Of a stretch of 64,000 nucleotides of DNA, positions 18,263-26,902 are shown one piece after another. The first letter of the stretch is position 1. Each line of letters starts with the position of its first letter. The position numbers and the translations under genes were made by a program. This DNA comes from Microbulbifer sp. SAOS-129_SWC (lineage in GTDB: Bacteria > Pseudomonadota > Gammaproteobacteria > Pseudomonadales > Cellvibrionaceae): contig NZ_CP155567.1 of the NCBI RefSeq assembly GCF_039696035.1, forward strand, positions 2,103,001 to 2,167,000, written 5' to 3'. The notes beneath the pieces are model-generated. The model was not told the DNA's origin and did not search any database. It saw nothing but the letters and a program-made list of their open reading frames with translations.

Positions 18263-18760
18263 GTGTTTCGAACAATGAAAGAACAGATCGAACAGTGGCA
18301 ACAAAAATGGCAGGCGCTGCCGCCCGGAGATCAGCGCGCGCTGGGAATACTGAGCCTGTTTCTCGGCGGGCTGTTTGTCGTCTACGGGCTGTTTATGCCG
18401 GCCAAGCATTTCTTCGACGACGCCCGTCAGAGCGCAGAGGAGTCGCGCCAGCTGGTGGCGTGGATCGAGTCCCAGCGGCCGCTGCTGGAGCGTCTCGATC
18501 TCGGCGGCGACAACAGCCGTGCGTCCGGTACCCTGCTGCAGCGGGTGACCGCGGCGGCCGATCAACACCGTATCGCCATCAAGCGCTTCGAGCCCGAAGG
18601 CGACGGCCGCATTCGCCTGTGGATCGAGCGCGCCCGCTACGAAGACCTGCAGCCCTGGCTCAATACCCTGCTGCAGCAGCAGCTCAGTATCCGCACCATC
18701 AATATCGATGCGCTGGAGGATAAAGGCATGATCTCGGCGCGCATGACCCTCGAGGGCTGA
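18263..18760 (+). CDS. gspM: Type II secretion inner-membrane protein GspM
   Basis: The 165-residue bitopic protein partners GspL. A short cytoplasmic N-terminus, a membrane segment at about residues 28-48 (LGILSLFLGGLFVVYGLF) and a periplasmic ferredoxin-like domain are visible. The GTG at 18263 and the ATG at 18275 are both possible and neither has a strong ribosome site. It is the last recognisable gsp gene; gspN, which often follows, is absent, and no prepilin peptidase gspO is in the window. Confidence 0.87.
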   Translation: MFRTMKEQIEQWQQKWQALPPGDQRALGILSLFLGGLFVVYGLFMPAKHFFDDARQSAEESRQLVAWIESQRPLLERLDLGGDNSRASGTLLQRVTAAADQHRIAIKRFEPEGDGRIRLWIERARYEDLQPWLNTLLQQQLSIRTINIDALEDKGMISARMTLEG

Positions 18761-18951
18761 GTTCAATTCGGTACATTAGTGTGTGAAAATCTTCGCGATT
18801 TCGATTTTCTGGGTGTGTTTCGCATTAAAAGACCGAGAACTATTCGTTTTAATTGAGAGGGTGCTGTTCAGCTTTGGTGTGACGGGCACCAACCGATCTG
18901 CCGTTCAGGCCCTATACTTTGCTCAATGATGACGAAATAGGTGCCAGTCCG

Positions 18952-19224
18952 ATGCTGTTTAAAGACACTGCGACCAATCACCTGGTGGATGTGGCGGATA
19001 TCGTCACACTCGCCAACCCCTACGAGCTGACCGTGGTGGGGCGCTTTCTGTGGGGCGAGGAAATGCAGGATCCGGAGGTGTTCGACAAGACCGATCTGAG
19101 CTTCCTGTCCGGCGAACCGCTGCCGCGCTGCTGGCACGACAGTCGCTACCGCGAGCGCGAAGTGCGCCGTCTGCGCTGTGGCACCCGGGCAGCCGAGGAC
19201 AGTGATTACTATCAGGGCGCCTGA
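18952..19224 (+). CDS. Conserved small protein of unknown function (90 aa)
   Basis: The 90-residue frame begins MLFKDTATNHLVDVADIVTL and contains NPYELTVVGRFLWGEEMQDPE and SGEPLPRCWHDSRYRE. It is soluble and acidic in the first half, with no signal peptide. It recalls small uncharacterised proteins of pseudomonads, sometimes loosely labelled acetyltransferase, but I see no acetyl-CoA motif and give no function. The ATG at 18952 has AGG about 10 bases upstream; a TTG at 18919 would add 11 residues. It lies 191 bases after gspM and is probably a separate unit. Confidence 0.7.
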   Translation: MLFKDTATNHLVDVADIVTLANPYELTVVGRFLWGEEMQDPEVFDKTDLSFLSGEPLPRCWHDSRYREREVRRLRCGTRAAEDSDYYQGA

Positions 19225-19321
19225 GGCCTGAGCGACAGCAGCCCGCGGATTGGGTGCTGTTACTTATCAGGCGCCACCAGGCACTGTACAATGCGCGCCA
19301 CTTTTTTAGCGGATGGTCCCG

Positions 19322-19525
19322 ATGTCATTTGATCAGTTTGAAGAGTATTCGCTCTGGCTGGGCGTTGGCGGGCTTATCCTGTTCATGGTGTTTATCGTCT
19401 GGAGCCTGGCGAAGGAGTCGAAGGCCGGCCGGTTTGGTACCTTTATTCTGTTTTTGGCGCTGGGCCTCGGTTTGCTCGGCTTTCTAATAAAAACTGTACT
19501 GGTAGAAGTCCTGGGTATTGGCTGA
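19322..19525 (+). CDS. DUF2788 family small membrane protein
   Basis: The 67-residue protein has two membrane segments (about 10-28 and 41-60) joined by a short basic loop (SLAKESKAGRFG). The N-terminus MSFDQFEEYSLWLGVGGLI is characteristic of the DUF2788 family, whose function is unknown. The ATG at 19322 gives the usual family N-terminus; an in-frame ATG at 19313 is the alternative. It stands alone between the preceding small gene and a structured intergenic element. Confidence 0.75.
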   Translation: MSFDQFEEYSLWLGVGGLILFMVFIVWSLAKESKAGRFGTFILFLALGLGLLGFLIKTVLVEVLGIG

Positions 19526-19539
19526 CTGGCTCCGGTCTT

Positions 19540-19587
19540 CCGGTCGCGAACAGCGGGTAACCGCTGAATAGAGATATCGCGAACCGG
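19540..19587. repeat. Nested inverted repeat between DUF2788 gene and hybrid kinase
   Basis: An outer stem pairs CCGGTCGCGA (19540-19549) with TCGCGAACCGG (19577-19587, one bulged A). Inside it CAGCGG-GTAA-CCGCTG forms a perfect 6-bp hairpin with a GNRA tetraloop. There is no T-run, so it is not a standard terminator. It may be a structured leader of the next gene or a REP-like element. Confidence 0.5.
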
Positions 19588-19650
19588 CAGCCGGGCACCA
19601 GAAGCCCGCGGCGACGGCCGCATCCCGGGTTGCCAGAGAAGATCTTCGCA

Positions 19651-21861
19651 ATGCCGATATTTGACCACCCCGAACTCAAAGTGCAGAAAGACCGGCGCGT
19701 GTGCCGGGCTACCGACACGCGCATTGCCAAGTACAGCCGCCGGGGCATGCTGGTGTCGCTCGGCGCCTTTCTGCTGTCCGCGGCGATGGGCGACCTGCGC
19801 GTGGCCGCGCCGCGCCTGTTGCTGGTGCTCGGCATCGGCCTGGTGCTGGTGACGCTGCTGCGCAGCTACTACGTATTTCGTTTCAGCGCCCTCTATGCCA
19901 CCGGGCCGAACCGCTGGCGCCGCCGCTATTTCCTTGTCTCGACCCTCGGTGCCCTCTGGTGGGGGCTGATCCTGCTGAGCCATGTGTGGCTGGTGGGCTT
20001 TGCGCCGGAAACCCACTTCCTGTGGCTCTATACGGTCATCTTCTGCTCGAGCATCACGTCCGTGTTCGCGCCTTACTACCGCTTCCTGACCTGGTTTATC
20101 GCCGCGTCGCTGGTGCCGGCGGCGCTGAAGGCATTCCTGTCCGGCGACTCGCTGGGGGCGATCTATGGCGCGCTGACATTCGCCTTCGTGTGGCTGACGG
20201 CCCACCAGGCGCGACGTGAGTCGGAGAACTACTGGGACCGCCTGGCCGCGATGCAGGAGTTGCAGCAGCGCGCCAGCAATCTCGCCGCGGCGCGCAAGCA
20301 CTCCGAGGCGGCAGTGGAGCTGACCAACGAGTTTATCGCCAATATCGGCCAGGAGTTCCGCAGCCAGCTGTCGGATTCCCTCGGCGCGCTGGCGCTGCTG
20401 GAGGCGGAGCCGCTCAATGATCGCCAGCGCGATTGGGTGCTGCTGGCCAAGGCCGCCGGCAGCCAGCAGCTGAAGCTGGTGGACAACGTGGGCCTGTTTA
20501 CCCGCGTGGCGCGCAAGGACATCCGCCTGCGCCAGGGTCCCTTCAACCTGATCAAGACCATCGAGAAGTCGTTCAAGTTCGCGGCGCGCACGGCGCATCG
20601 CCAGCGGCTGGAATTCAACTTCCAGATCGACGACAACCTGCCGGTCATGGTCACCGGTGACAACCGCAAGACGTCGCAGCTGATCCGCAACCTGGTGGAT
20701 TCCGCCACCGCGATCGCCCAGACCGGTGAAGTCTGGGGGCAGGTGAGCTTCACGCCGATCACCAACGGCGAAGGCCAGCTGACCATCAGCCTCAACGACG
20801 ATGGGCGCGGCGAGATACTCCCGGATGAAAGCGAGCTGTTCGGCGCCTTCTCGCGCCTGGATACCACCCAGGTCACGACGGGTCTGGGTCTGTCGATCGC
20901 CAAGGGACTGGCGGAGGCGATGGGCGGTTACCTGCAGCTCAACTCCTCCGCGGAGGGCAACCGTTACCATGCGGTGGTGAAGTTCACCATGGAGCCGAAT
21001 CAGCGCGTGTACCTCACGCCGGACCGGCGCCTGCAGGATGTCGAGGTGTTGGTGTTGCACCAGAAGGGCCTGTTCGTCGCCGGGCTGGTGCAGGTACTGC
21101 GCTCCTTCGGGATGGAAGTCACCTGCATGAAGTGGCGCCCGGAGACCCGCGAAGCGGCCTGCACAGCGCTGGGTACGGCGCTGGAACGCGGGCAGCTGGT
21201 GATGTTGGCGCCGGCCATGGGCGATACCTCGCTGTTCGAGGGTGTGGGCGAGGTGGCGCAGGGCACGGATGCGGATGTGAGCCGCTGCCCGCTGGTCTGC
21301 CTCGGCGGTTACGGCCACAAGTCCAGCTTCACGCCGCTGCTGCAGAATTTCCCCGAGGCCCAGTACCTGGTGCGCCCGGTGACCCGCAAGGAGCTGCACG
21401 ACAAGCTGATCGCGCGGCTGTTCGGCGGGCCCAAGAAAGGCAGCCGACGCATTGTTGCCGGCAACGGCGAGCAGCCGCGGCCGCGCTCACTGCTGCTGAT
21501 CGAGGAGTCGCGCCAGCACCAGGGGGTGACCGAGGAAATGCTGCAGGCGCTGGGCTACCGGGTGGAAGTGGCTGCCTCGGTGGACGAGGCGCTAGCGCAC
21601 CTGCCGCGCAGCCATTACGACCTGCTGCTGGTGGACTGCCAGCAGAATACCGAGCACAGTGCGCGGATCATCGAGCAACTGCGCCACTGGGAAGCCGACA
21701 ATACACCGGACGACCGGCTGCCGATTGTGGCCCTGACCAGCACCACCGAGGAGCAGTTCGAGGGGCGCTGCCTCGCCGCGGGCATGGATGATTTCCTGAC
21801 CAAGCCACTGAGCAAGGACGCGCTGCAAGAAACGCTCGAGCGCTGGCTCGGGGATATCTGA
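19651..21861 (+). CDS. Membrane hybrid sensor kinase homologue with degenerate catalytic core
   Basis: The 736-residue protein has an N-terminal membrane domain of about five or six segments (residues 28-185), a short coiled region, a histidine-kinase-like core and two receiver-like domains. The H-box reads EFIANIGQEFRSQL, with Gln234 where the phosphoacceptor His is expected. The N-box is NLVDSA (347-352), lacking the catalytic Asn. The first G-box is altered (DDGRGE, 383), while the second (TGLGLSIAKGL) is intact. The first receiver-like domain (about 455-600) lacks clear acidic residues. The second keeps E618/E619, the phosphoacceptor D662 and K718. It is therefore probably not a self-phosphorylating kinase but could still receive phosphate from another protein. 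The ATG at 19651 has AGAGAAG upstream. Confidence 0.8.
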   Translation: MPIFDHPELKVQKDRRVCRATDTRIAKYSRRGMLVSLGAFLLSAAMGDLRVAAPRLLLVLGIGLVLVTLLRSYYVFRFSALYATGPNRWRRRYFLVSTLGALWWGLILLSHVWLVGFAPETHFLWLYTVIFCSSITSVFAPYYRFLTWFIAASLVPAALKAFLSGDSLGAIYGALTFAFVWLTAHQARRESENYWDRLAAMQELQQRASNLAAARKHSEAAVELTNEFIANIGQEFRSQLSDSLGALALLEAEPLNDRQRDWVLLAKAAGSQQLKLVDNVGLFTRVARKDIRLRQGPFNLIKTIEKSFKFAARTAHRQRLEFNFQIDDNLPVMVTGDNRKTSQLIRNLVDSATAIAQTGEVWGQVSFTPITNGEGQLTISLNDDGRGEILPDESELFGAFSRLDTTQVTTGLGLSIAKGLAEAMGGYLQLNSSAEGNRYHAVVKFTMEPNQRVYLTPDRRLQDVEVLVLHQKGLFVAGLVQVLRSFGMEVTCMKWRPETREAACTALGTALERGQLVMLAPAMGDTSLFEGVGEVAQGTDADVSRCPLVCLGGYGHKSSFTPLLQNFPEAQYLVRPVTRKELHDKLIARLFGGPKKGSRRIVAGNGEQPRPRSLLLIEESRQHQGVTEEMLQALGYRVEVAASVDEALAHLPRSHYDLLLVDCQQNTEHSARIIEQLRHWEADNTPDDRLPIVALTSTTEEQFEGRCLAAGMDDFLTKPLSKDALQETLERWLGDI

Positions 21862-21959
21862 TCGCCGATATCAATGCGCCGCGACAGCACAGCGCTGCCG
21901 CGGCGCGGGTTTGCGGCCGCTGGCCGCAAACCCGCACCTTCCAAACAGGCCCTTGCCCG

Positions 21960-24900
21960 CTAGAACTGGTAGCGAAGCCCGAGGCGCGCTTCCCAGAACG
22001 ACGGGCGCGATACCCGCGACTGGCCCGACGGGTCGAGGAACTCCTCGAACACATAGCGGCCCTGATCGTCCATGCCGGCACTGACGGCCGCCTGGTAGCG
22101 CGGGAAGCCGGTTTCGTAGAGCACACCCCAGTCGTCGTTCAGCAGGTTGCCGACATTCTTCACCACGAAGTAGGCGCTGGCGCGGTCGTCGCGGCGGAAG
22201 CCGGGCAGTTCCTGATCGATGCGGAAATCGAATTTGGTCCACCAGTCGCTGTTGAGTGAGTTGCGCTTGACGATTCCACCGCGATCCAGATCCTCGGCAT
22301 TGGCCCAGGCGAAGAAGGCATCGGTGTCGAAGCCGTCGGCAAACACCACGTTGGGATCGTCGGCGCCGGTGGGGACGTACAGCAGGTAGCGGGAAACCCA
22401 GCCGGCAGAATCGCCGTACATAAACCCGTTGTCGAAGGTGTAGCTGTAGGGGCGGCCTTCGTTGGCGGAGCCGAACAGGGTAAAGCGGGTTTCGTAGCCG
22501 GCAATGAACTCCTTGCCGTACTGCAGCTTCAAGGTGAAGCGGTGCGGTATCACGTAGTTGGAGGTGGCGCTGCCCGGATCCTCGGCATCGGCCGTGGCCA
22601 GGTTGGTGTAATTCGAATAGGCCACCGAGCTGGTCATCGGGTTGACGTCTTCGGCGTCGGTATAGGCGTAGCCGAGTGCGGCATCGAGGCCGAAGTCGAA
22701 CGACTTGCTGAGCCCCAGCGACACCACCGTGGCGCTGCCGGAATCACCGCGCACATTGGTCAGCATAAAGTCCTGGCTGCGGCCGTTGACGCTGCCGTAG
22801 ATCGGCCGGCCGTCGATGGCGGTGTCCACCTGCACGCGCGAGATATCGCGCACGATCGCCGCGTCGCGCTTCTTGCTGTAGAGCAGGTCGGCGGACGCCA
22901 GGTAGCCGCTGTCAAACTGGTAGCTGCCGCCGAGGGCGAATTTCCACACCGACGGTATCTCGAAGTCCGGATCCAGCAGGTTGACGCCGCCGGCACCGCT
23001 CTCGGCATTGGCCACAGCGTCGTACATCGGCTGCGGAATGTCGTAGATCGGCCGCCCGGACCCGGTCCAGTCCATGTTGAACAGCGAATCACCGCTGGTG
23101 TCCTGTACTTCGAGCTGGGTGACCCCGTTATTGGAGTAGCTGTTGGAGATCCATACATTGGGGTTGCCGCCGGAATAGAGTCCGGCGCCGCCGTGCACTT
23201 CCAGGTTGTCGTCGACATTCCAGTTGAAACCTAGGCGCGGCTGCAGCAGGTTCTGGCCGTCCATGTTCTGCTGGTTGGAGAAGCCGTAGAGGGATTCGAT
23301 TTCCGGGTTCAGGGTCGGCTGGTCGCCACTGGTGTACCAGTCGTAGCGCAGCCCGCCCACGAGGGTCAGGTCGAGGTCGGCGAAGGTGTACTCGTCCTGC
23401 AGGTAGGCGGTGTTGGTGTCGTAGCTGAATTTCGCGGCCGCGTCGCGCGGGTTGTTGCTGCCGGCGGCGCTCTCGTAGATGATTTTCGCGGCGCTGCCAT
23501 TGGCGAAATCCTCGACGCTGTCGAAGTGGTATTCGCCCTCGGCTTCCTGTACGAACATATTGAACACGTCAAAAGTGTCGCGCTCAAAGCCCGCCGTCAG
23601 CTGGTGCTCTCCCAGTTGCAGGTGGCCGGCCAGTTTCAGGTTGTAGGTTTCGTAGTAGAGCTTGTTGGCGTGGCGGGAGTCGTCCGCACCCAGGTATACC
23701 GTGGCGCGTGAGGCGTTGCCGTCGCCGTCGTGGTCGTAGGCGGTGTTGATCTGCACTTCGCCGAAGTCGGTGCCGCCCAGGGACAGCTGGCGGTTGTCGA
23801 GTTCCGAATAGCCGAACTTCAATTCGGTGGAGAAGGTGTCACTCCAGTCGGAGAACAGCTGGCCCACATAGGAGGTCAGTTCGGCACCGCGCTCGTAGTA
23901 GTGGTTGGACAGTTCCAGCTCGTCCGGATCGCCGTCTGACTGGGCGATATGATAGCCGTCGTTGTAGTTGTAGGTCAGCGCGGCGCGCTGGCCCGCGGCG
24001 ATATTCCAGTCGAGTTTTACCAGTAGTTTCTCGTCGTCCACCGGCAGGCTGGTGGGCAGGCCGCCCGGATCGTAGTCGTACTGGTCGCGGGCGATGCGCA
24101 CGATGTCATTCAGCTGTTGCTGCGATACACCCTGGACTTCGGCGATGGCACCGGAGCCGGCGGGGCCGCGGTCGAAGGTATCTACGCCCTCGAGCTTTTC
24201 ATAGGCGGCGAAGAAAAACAGTTTGTCCTTGATGAGCGGCCCACCGAGGGTGGTGCTGTAGCGCTTTTCGTCGTAGCTGGCAATATCGAAGCGGTCGCCT
24301 TCGAGCGAGTCGCCGGCCATGCCGTCGTCGGTGTAGTCGTAAAAAACGGAGCCGTGCCATTCGTTGCTGCCGGACTTGGTCACGGCGTTGATATTACAGG
24401 CGCTGAATCCGCCGTACTGCACATCGAATGGCGCCAGCTCCGCCGACACTTGCTGCACCGCGTCGTAAGAAAACGGCATGCGCTCAGTGGGGTAGCCATT
24501 GCTGTTGAGGCCGAAGTTGTCATTCATGCGCACGCCGTCGACGGTCAGGCTGTTAAAGCGTGGGTTGGCGCCGGCGCATTGAATGGAATCGGCGTAGGCC
24601 GAGTCGATATAGATGCGCGGGTCTTCGCGCAGCAGTCCCTTGATATCGCGGCTGGTGGACGGTGCGCCCTGCAGGTCCTCCAGGTTGAAAGTGGCCGAAG
24701 GGCCCATGGCAGTGGCGCGCTCCACCTGCCTGGCCACCACGGAGACCTCTTCCATGTCGCCGGCCCCCAGATTGACCGGCAGGTTGAGCGGGTCGCCGAG
24801 CGTCAGGTAAACATTGTCGATCACGCGCTCGTCGCCGGCGGACTTGACGGTGACTACGTAGGGGCCGCCGACGCGCAGGCCTTTCAGGTTGAAGCGTCCG

Positions 24901-25106
24901 GAAGCGTTGCTGTCGCTCTCGCTGCGACTGTTGGACGGGCTGTGGACGACCGTAATATGGGCGTGATCCACCGGGCTGCCACTGGCATCCGTCACGATAC
25001 CGCGCAACGTGGCGGAAGTTTCCTGCGCAATTGCCAAGGGCGTCGTGCCCATCGCCGTGATCACCGCGGCGGACAATAGGGCGCGCGGGAATAAGCAGCG
25101 TTTCAT
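21960..25106 (-). CDS. Oar-like TonB-dependent receptor with carboxypeptidase-regulatory-like domain
   Basis: The 1048-residue outer-membrane protein has a signal peptide (MKRCLFPRALLSAAVITAMG, ending AIAQE). A carboxypeptidase-regulatory-like beta sandwich follows (about 25-105, ATLRGIVTDASGSPVDHA), then a plug domain and a long barrel ending LGLRYQF. This order is that of Oar-type receptors, whose substrates are mostly unknown. The ATG at 25106 is chosen because AGGAGA lies 6 bases upstream; an ATG at 25136 would add 10 residues without a signal-peptide benefit. It is convergent with the hybrid kinase and divergent from the secreted nuclease gene. Confidence 0.9.
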   Translation of the reverse strand: MKRCLFPRALLSAAVITAMGTTPLAIAQETSATLRGIVTDASGSPVDHAHITVVHSPSNSRSESDSNASGRFNLKGLRVGGPYVVTVKSAGDERVIDNVYLTLGDPLNLPVNLGAGDMEEVSVVARQVERATAMGPSATFNLEDLQGAPSTSRDIKGLLREDPRIYIDSAYADSIQCAGANPRFNSLTVDGVRMNDNFGLNSNGYPTERMPFSYDAVQQVSAELAPFDVQYGGFSACNINAVTKSGSNEWHGSVFYDYTDDGMAGDSLEGDRFDIASYDEKRYSTTLGGPLIKDKLFFFAAYEKLEGVDTFDRGPAGSGAIAEVQGVSQQQLNDIVRIARDQYDYDPGGLPTSLPVDDEKLLVKLDWNIAAGQRAALTYNYNDGYHIAQSDGDPDELELSNHYYERGAELTSYVGQLFSDWSDTFSTELKFGYSELDNRQLSLGGTDFGEVQINTAYDHDGDGNASRATVYLGADDSRHANKLYYETYNLKLAGHLQLGEHQLTAGFERDTFDVFNMFVQEAEGEYHFDSVEDFANGSAAKIIYESAAGSNNPRDAAAKFSYDTNTAYLQDEYTFADLDLTLVGGLRYDWYTSGDQPTLNPEIESLYGFSNQQNMDGQNLLQPRLGFNWNVDDNLEVHGGAGLYSGGNPNVWISNSYSNNGVTQLEVQDTSGDSLFNMDWTGSGRPIYDIPQPMYDAVANAESGAGGVNLLDPDFEIPSVWKFALGGSYQFDSGYLASADLLYSKKRDAAIVRDISRVQVDTAIDGRPIYGSVNGRSQDFMLTNVRGDSGSATVVSLGLSKSFDFGLDAALGYAYTDAEDVNPMTSSVAYSNYTNLATADAEDPGSATSNYVIPHRFTLKLQYGKEFIAGYETRFTLFGSANEGRPYSYTFDNGFMYGDSAGWVSRYLLYVPTGADDPNVVFADGFDTDAFFAWANAEDLDRGGIVKRNSLNSDWWTKFDFRIDQELPGFRRDDRASAYFVVKNVGNLLNDDWGVLYETGFPRYQAAVSAGMDDQGRYVFEEFLDPSGQSRVSRPSFWEARLGLRYQF

Positions 25107-25344
25107 GTGATTCTCCTGGTCTTTGAAAATGGCCAACTGAGTGTCCTGTTTATTGTGCGATTGTTATGGCGCACCGGGCCCGGGTAGGGCGCGCGCCGGC
25201 AACCGTTTTAGCAGGGGTAATTGACCGGGGTGTGAACGGCAGATGGCAGTTTTGTCTCTAAAATTTGAACGCGAGGGATCAGCAAGCTTTCTGTCACAAA
25301 GGCCGGGTATGCTGGGGAGCAATAGAAACAGGGAGAAAGTGGGT

Positions 25345-26157
25345 ATGCTTGGAAAGGTTATGCGCGGCCGCCAGCTTTGGCTGGTGCTGCTGTTACTGGC
25401 GGCACAGAACGTTTTTGCCTGGGGGGCCGACGGGCACCGGGTGGTGGGGGAGATTGCCTGGCGCTATCTGCATGAAGACACGCGCAACACCGTAACGGAA
25501 CTCCTGCACAGTGCCGGCGAACCGAGTCTCGCCGAGGCGGCCACCTGGGCGGATCGCATCCGCAGCAACCCGGACTACGACTGGGCAGCGCCGCTGCACT
25601 ATGTCAGCCTGCCGCAACAATGGCACGGTTACCGCGCCGCCCGCGACTGCCCACCGGCGGGCTGCATCCTCGAGGCGATCGACCATTTCAGCGCGGTGCT
25701 CGCCAAGCCCTCCGCCACCGAGAGTGCCCGCGCCGAGGCGCTGCTGTTTCTCACCCATTTTGTCGGCGACCTGCACCAGCCACTGCATACCGGCCGCGCC
25801 ACCGATCGCGGTGGTAACGATATTGCGGTGAGTTTCTTTGGCTTTGCCACCAACCTGCACGCAGTGTGGGATACCGCTATACCGGCGGGATTTATTCTTG
25901 ATTGGCGCGAGTACGCGGCGGCGCAGCTTGCCGAGATTACGCCGCAGCAGCGCGCAGACTGGCTGGCGTCAACACCGGCGGACTGGGCCGCGGAGTCGCA
26001 CGCGCTCGCCTATCGCAATGCCTATACCGGAAAGACGGTGCTGGGCGAAGATTACTACCGGCGCAACCGGCCGGTGGTGGAGCAGCGCCTGCGCCAGGCG
26101 GGGGTGCGCCTGGCGGGGCTGATCGAGCGCTCGCTCAGCGGCGAGGCGCGGAATTGA
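25345..26157 (+). CDS. Secreted S1/P1-type zinc nuclease
   Basis: The 270-residue exported enzyme should hydrolyse single-stranded nucleic acids and 3'-nucleotides using three zinc ions. The signal peptide (1-25) ends AQNVFA^WGADGH, placing Trp at mature position 1 as the family needs, because its amino group binds zinc. Further ligands are visible in order: H31, the Asp of TWADRIR, the His of LHYVSLP, HFVGDLHQPLH and NLHAVWD. All nine expected ligand positions are present. The ATG at 25345 follows GGGAG by 9 bases; the ATG at 25360 is an alternative. It probably serves phosphate or nucleotide scavenging outside the cytoplasm. It ends 10 bases before the convergent arsH. Confidence 0.93.
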   Translation: MLGKVMRGRQLWLVLLLLAAQNVFAWGADGHRVVGEIAWRYLHEDTRNTVTELLHSAGEPSLAEAATWADRIRSNPDYDWAAPLHYVSLPQQWHGYRAARDCPPAGCILEAIDHFSAVLAKPSATESARAEALLFLTHFVGDLHQPLHTGRATDRGGNDIAVSFFGFATNLHAVWDTAIPAGFILDWREYAAAQLAEITPQQRADWLASTPADWAAESHALAYRNAYTGKTVLGEDYYRRNRPVVEQRLRQAGVRLAGLIERSLSGEARN

Positions 26158-26167
26158 GCGCAGGCTG

Positions 26168-26902
26168 CTACTTGGTGTCTTTGGTGGGATTCTGCAGCGC
26201 GCGCTGGTCGATGCGCTGGCGGAATTCCGCCTCGCTTTCCTTGCGTTCCGAGTAGCGATCGGTCAGGTAGTCGCTCTTGCCTTTCAGCAGCAGCGTGAAC
26301 TTCATCAGCTCCTCCATGACATCGACGATGCGGTCGTAGAAGGAAGACGGTTTCATCCGGTCGTCGTCACCGAATTCGAGCCAGGCCTTGGGCACCGAAG
26401 ACTGGTTCGGGATCGTCACCATGCGCATCCAGCGCCCCAGAATCCGCATCTGGTTGACCGCATTGAATGACTGCGAGCCGCCGCAGACCTGCATCACCGC
26501 CAGCGTTTTGCCCTGGGTGGGGCGCACACCACCCAGTGACAGCGGAATCCAGTCGATCTGAGCCTTCATCACGCCGGTCATGGCGCCGTGGCGTTCCGGC
26601 GAGCACCACACCATGCCGTCGCACCACTGTGCCAGGTCACGCAGTTCCTGCACCTTGGGGTGATCCGCGTCGGCGTCGTCGGGCAGCGGCAGTCCCGACG
26701 GATTGAAGGTTTTGGTCTCCGCACCAAAGGTTTCCAGCAGCCGCCGTGCCTCCTCGGTCGCCAGACGGCTGAAGGAGCGCGCGCGCAGCGAGCCGTACAG
26801 CAGCAGTATGCGGGGTTTGCCGTCGGCAATCGGGGCCTGCAGCTGTTCCTTGTCGATCGGATGCAGGCAGTGTTCGTCGATATTGGGCAGGTCGCGGTTC
26901 AT
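26168..26902 (-). CDS. arsH: ArsH, NADPH-dependent FMN reductase of arsenic resistance
   Basis: The 244-residue flavodoxin-fold protein has the FMN-binding [16 protein letters not shown] near residues 33-48, [19 protein letters not shown] near 101-119 and [19 protein letters not shown]. These are hallmarks of ArsH, which oxidises trivalent organoarsenicals and reduces quinones or azo dyes. It is the last gene of arsR-arsC-acr3-arsH, and its ATG overlaps the acr3 stop by 4 bases. The N-terminal extension is family-typical. Confidence 0.95.
   Translation of the reverse strand: MNRDLPNIDEHCLHPIDKEQLQAPIADGKPRILLLYGSLRARSFSRLATEEARRLLETFGAETKTFNPSGLPLPDDADADHPKVQELRDLAQWCDGMVWCSPERHGAMTGVMKAQIDWIPLSLGGVRPTQGKTLAVMQVCGGSQSFNAVNQMRILGRWMRMVTIPNQSSVPKAWLEFGDDDRMKPSSFYDRIVDVMEELMKFTLLLKGKSDYLTDRYSERKESEAEFRQRIDQRALQNPTKDTK

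Noticed and set aside
18785..18809. GAAAATC/GATTTTC inverted repeat after gspM, considered as the operon terminator
   Set aside because: The stem is short and AT-rich with no following T-run, so the claim is not supported.
19333..21399. A 688-codon open frame antisense to the hybrid kinase gene
   Set aside because: Same kind of shadow frame; it is His/Arg/Gln-rich without motifs and runs through two real plus-strand genes.
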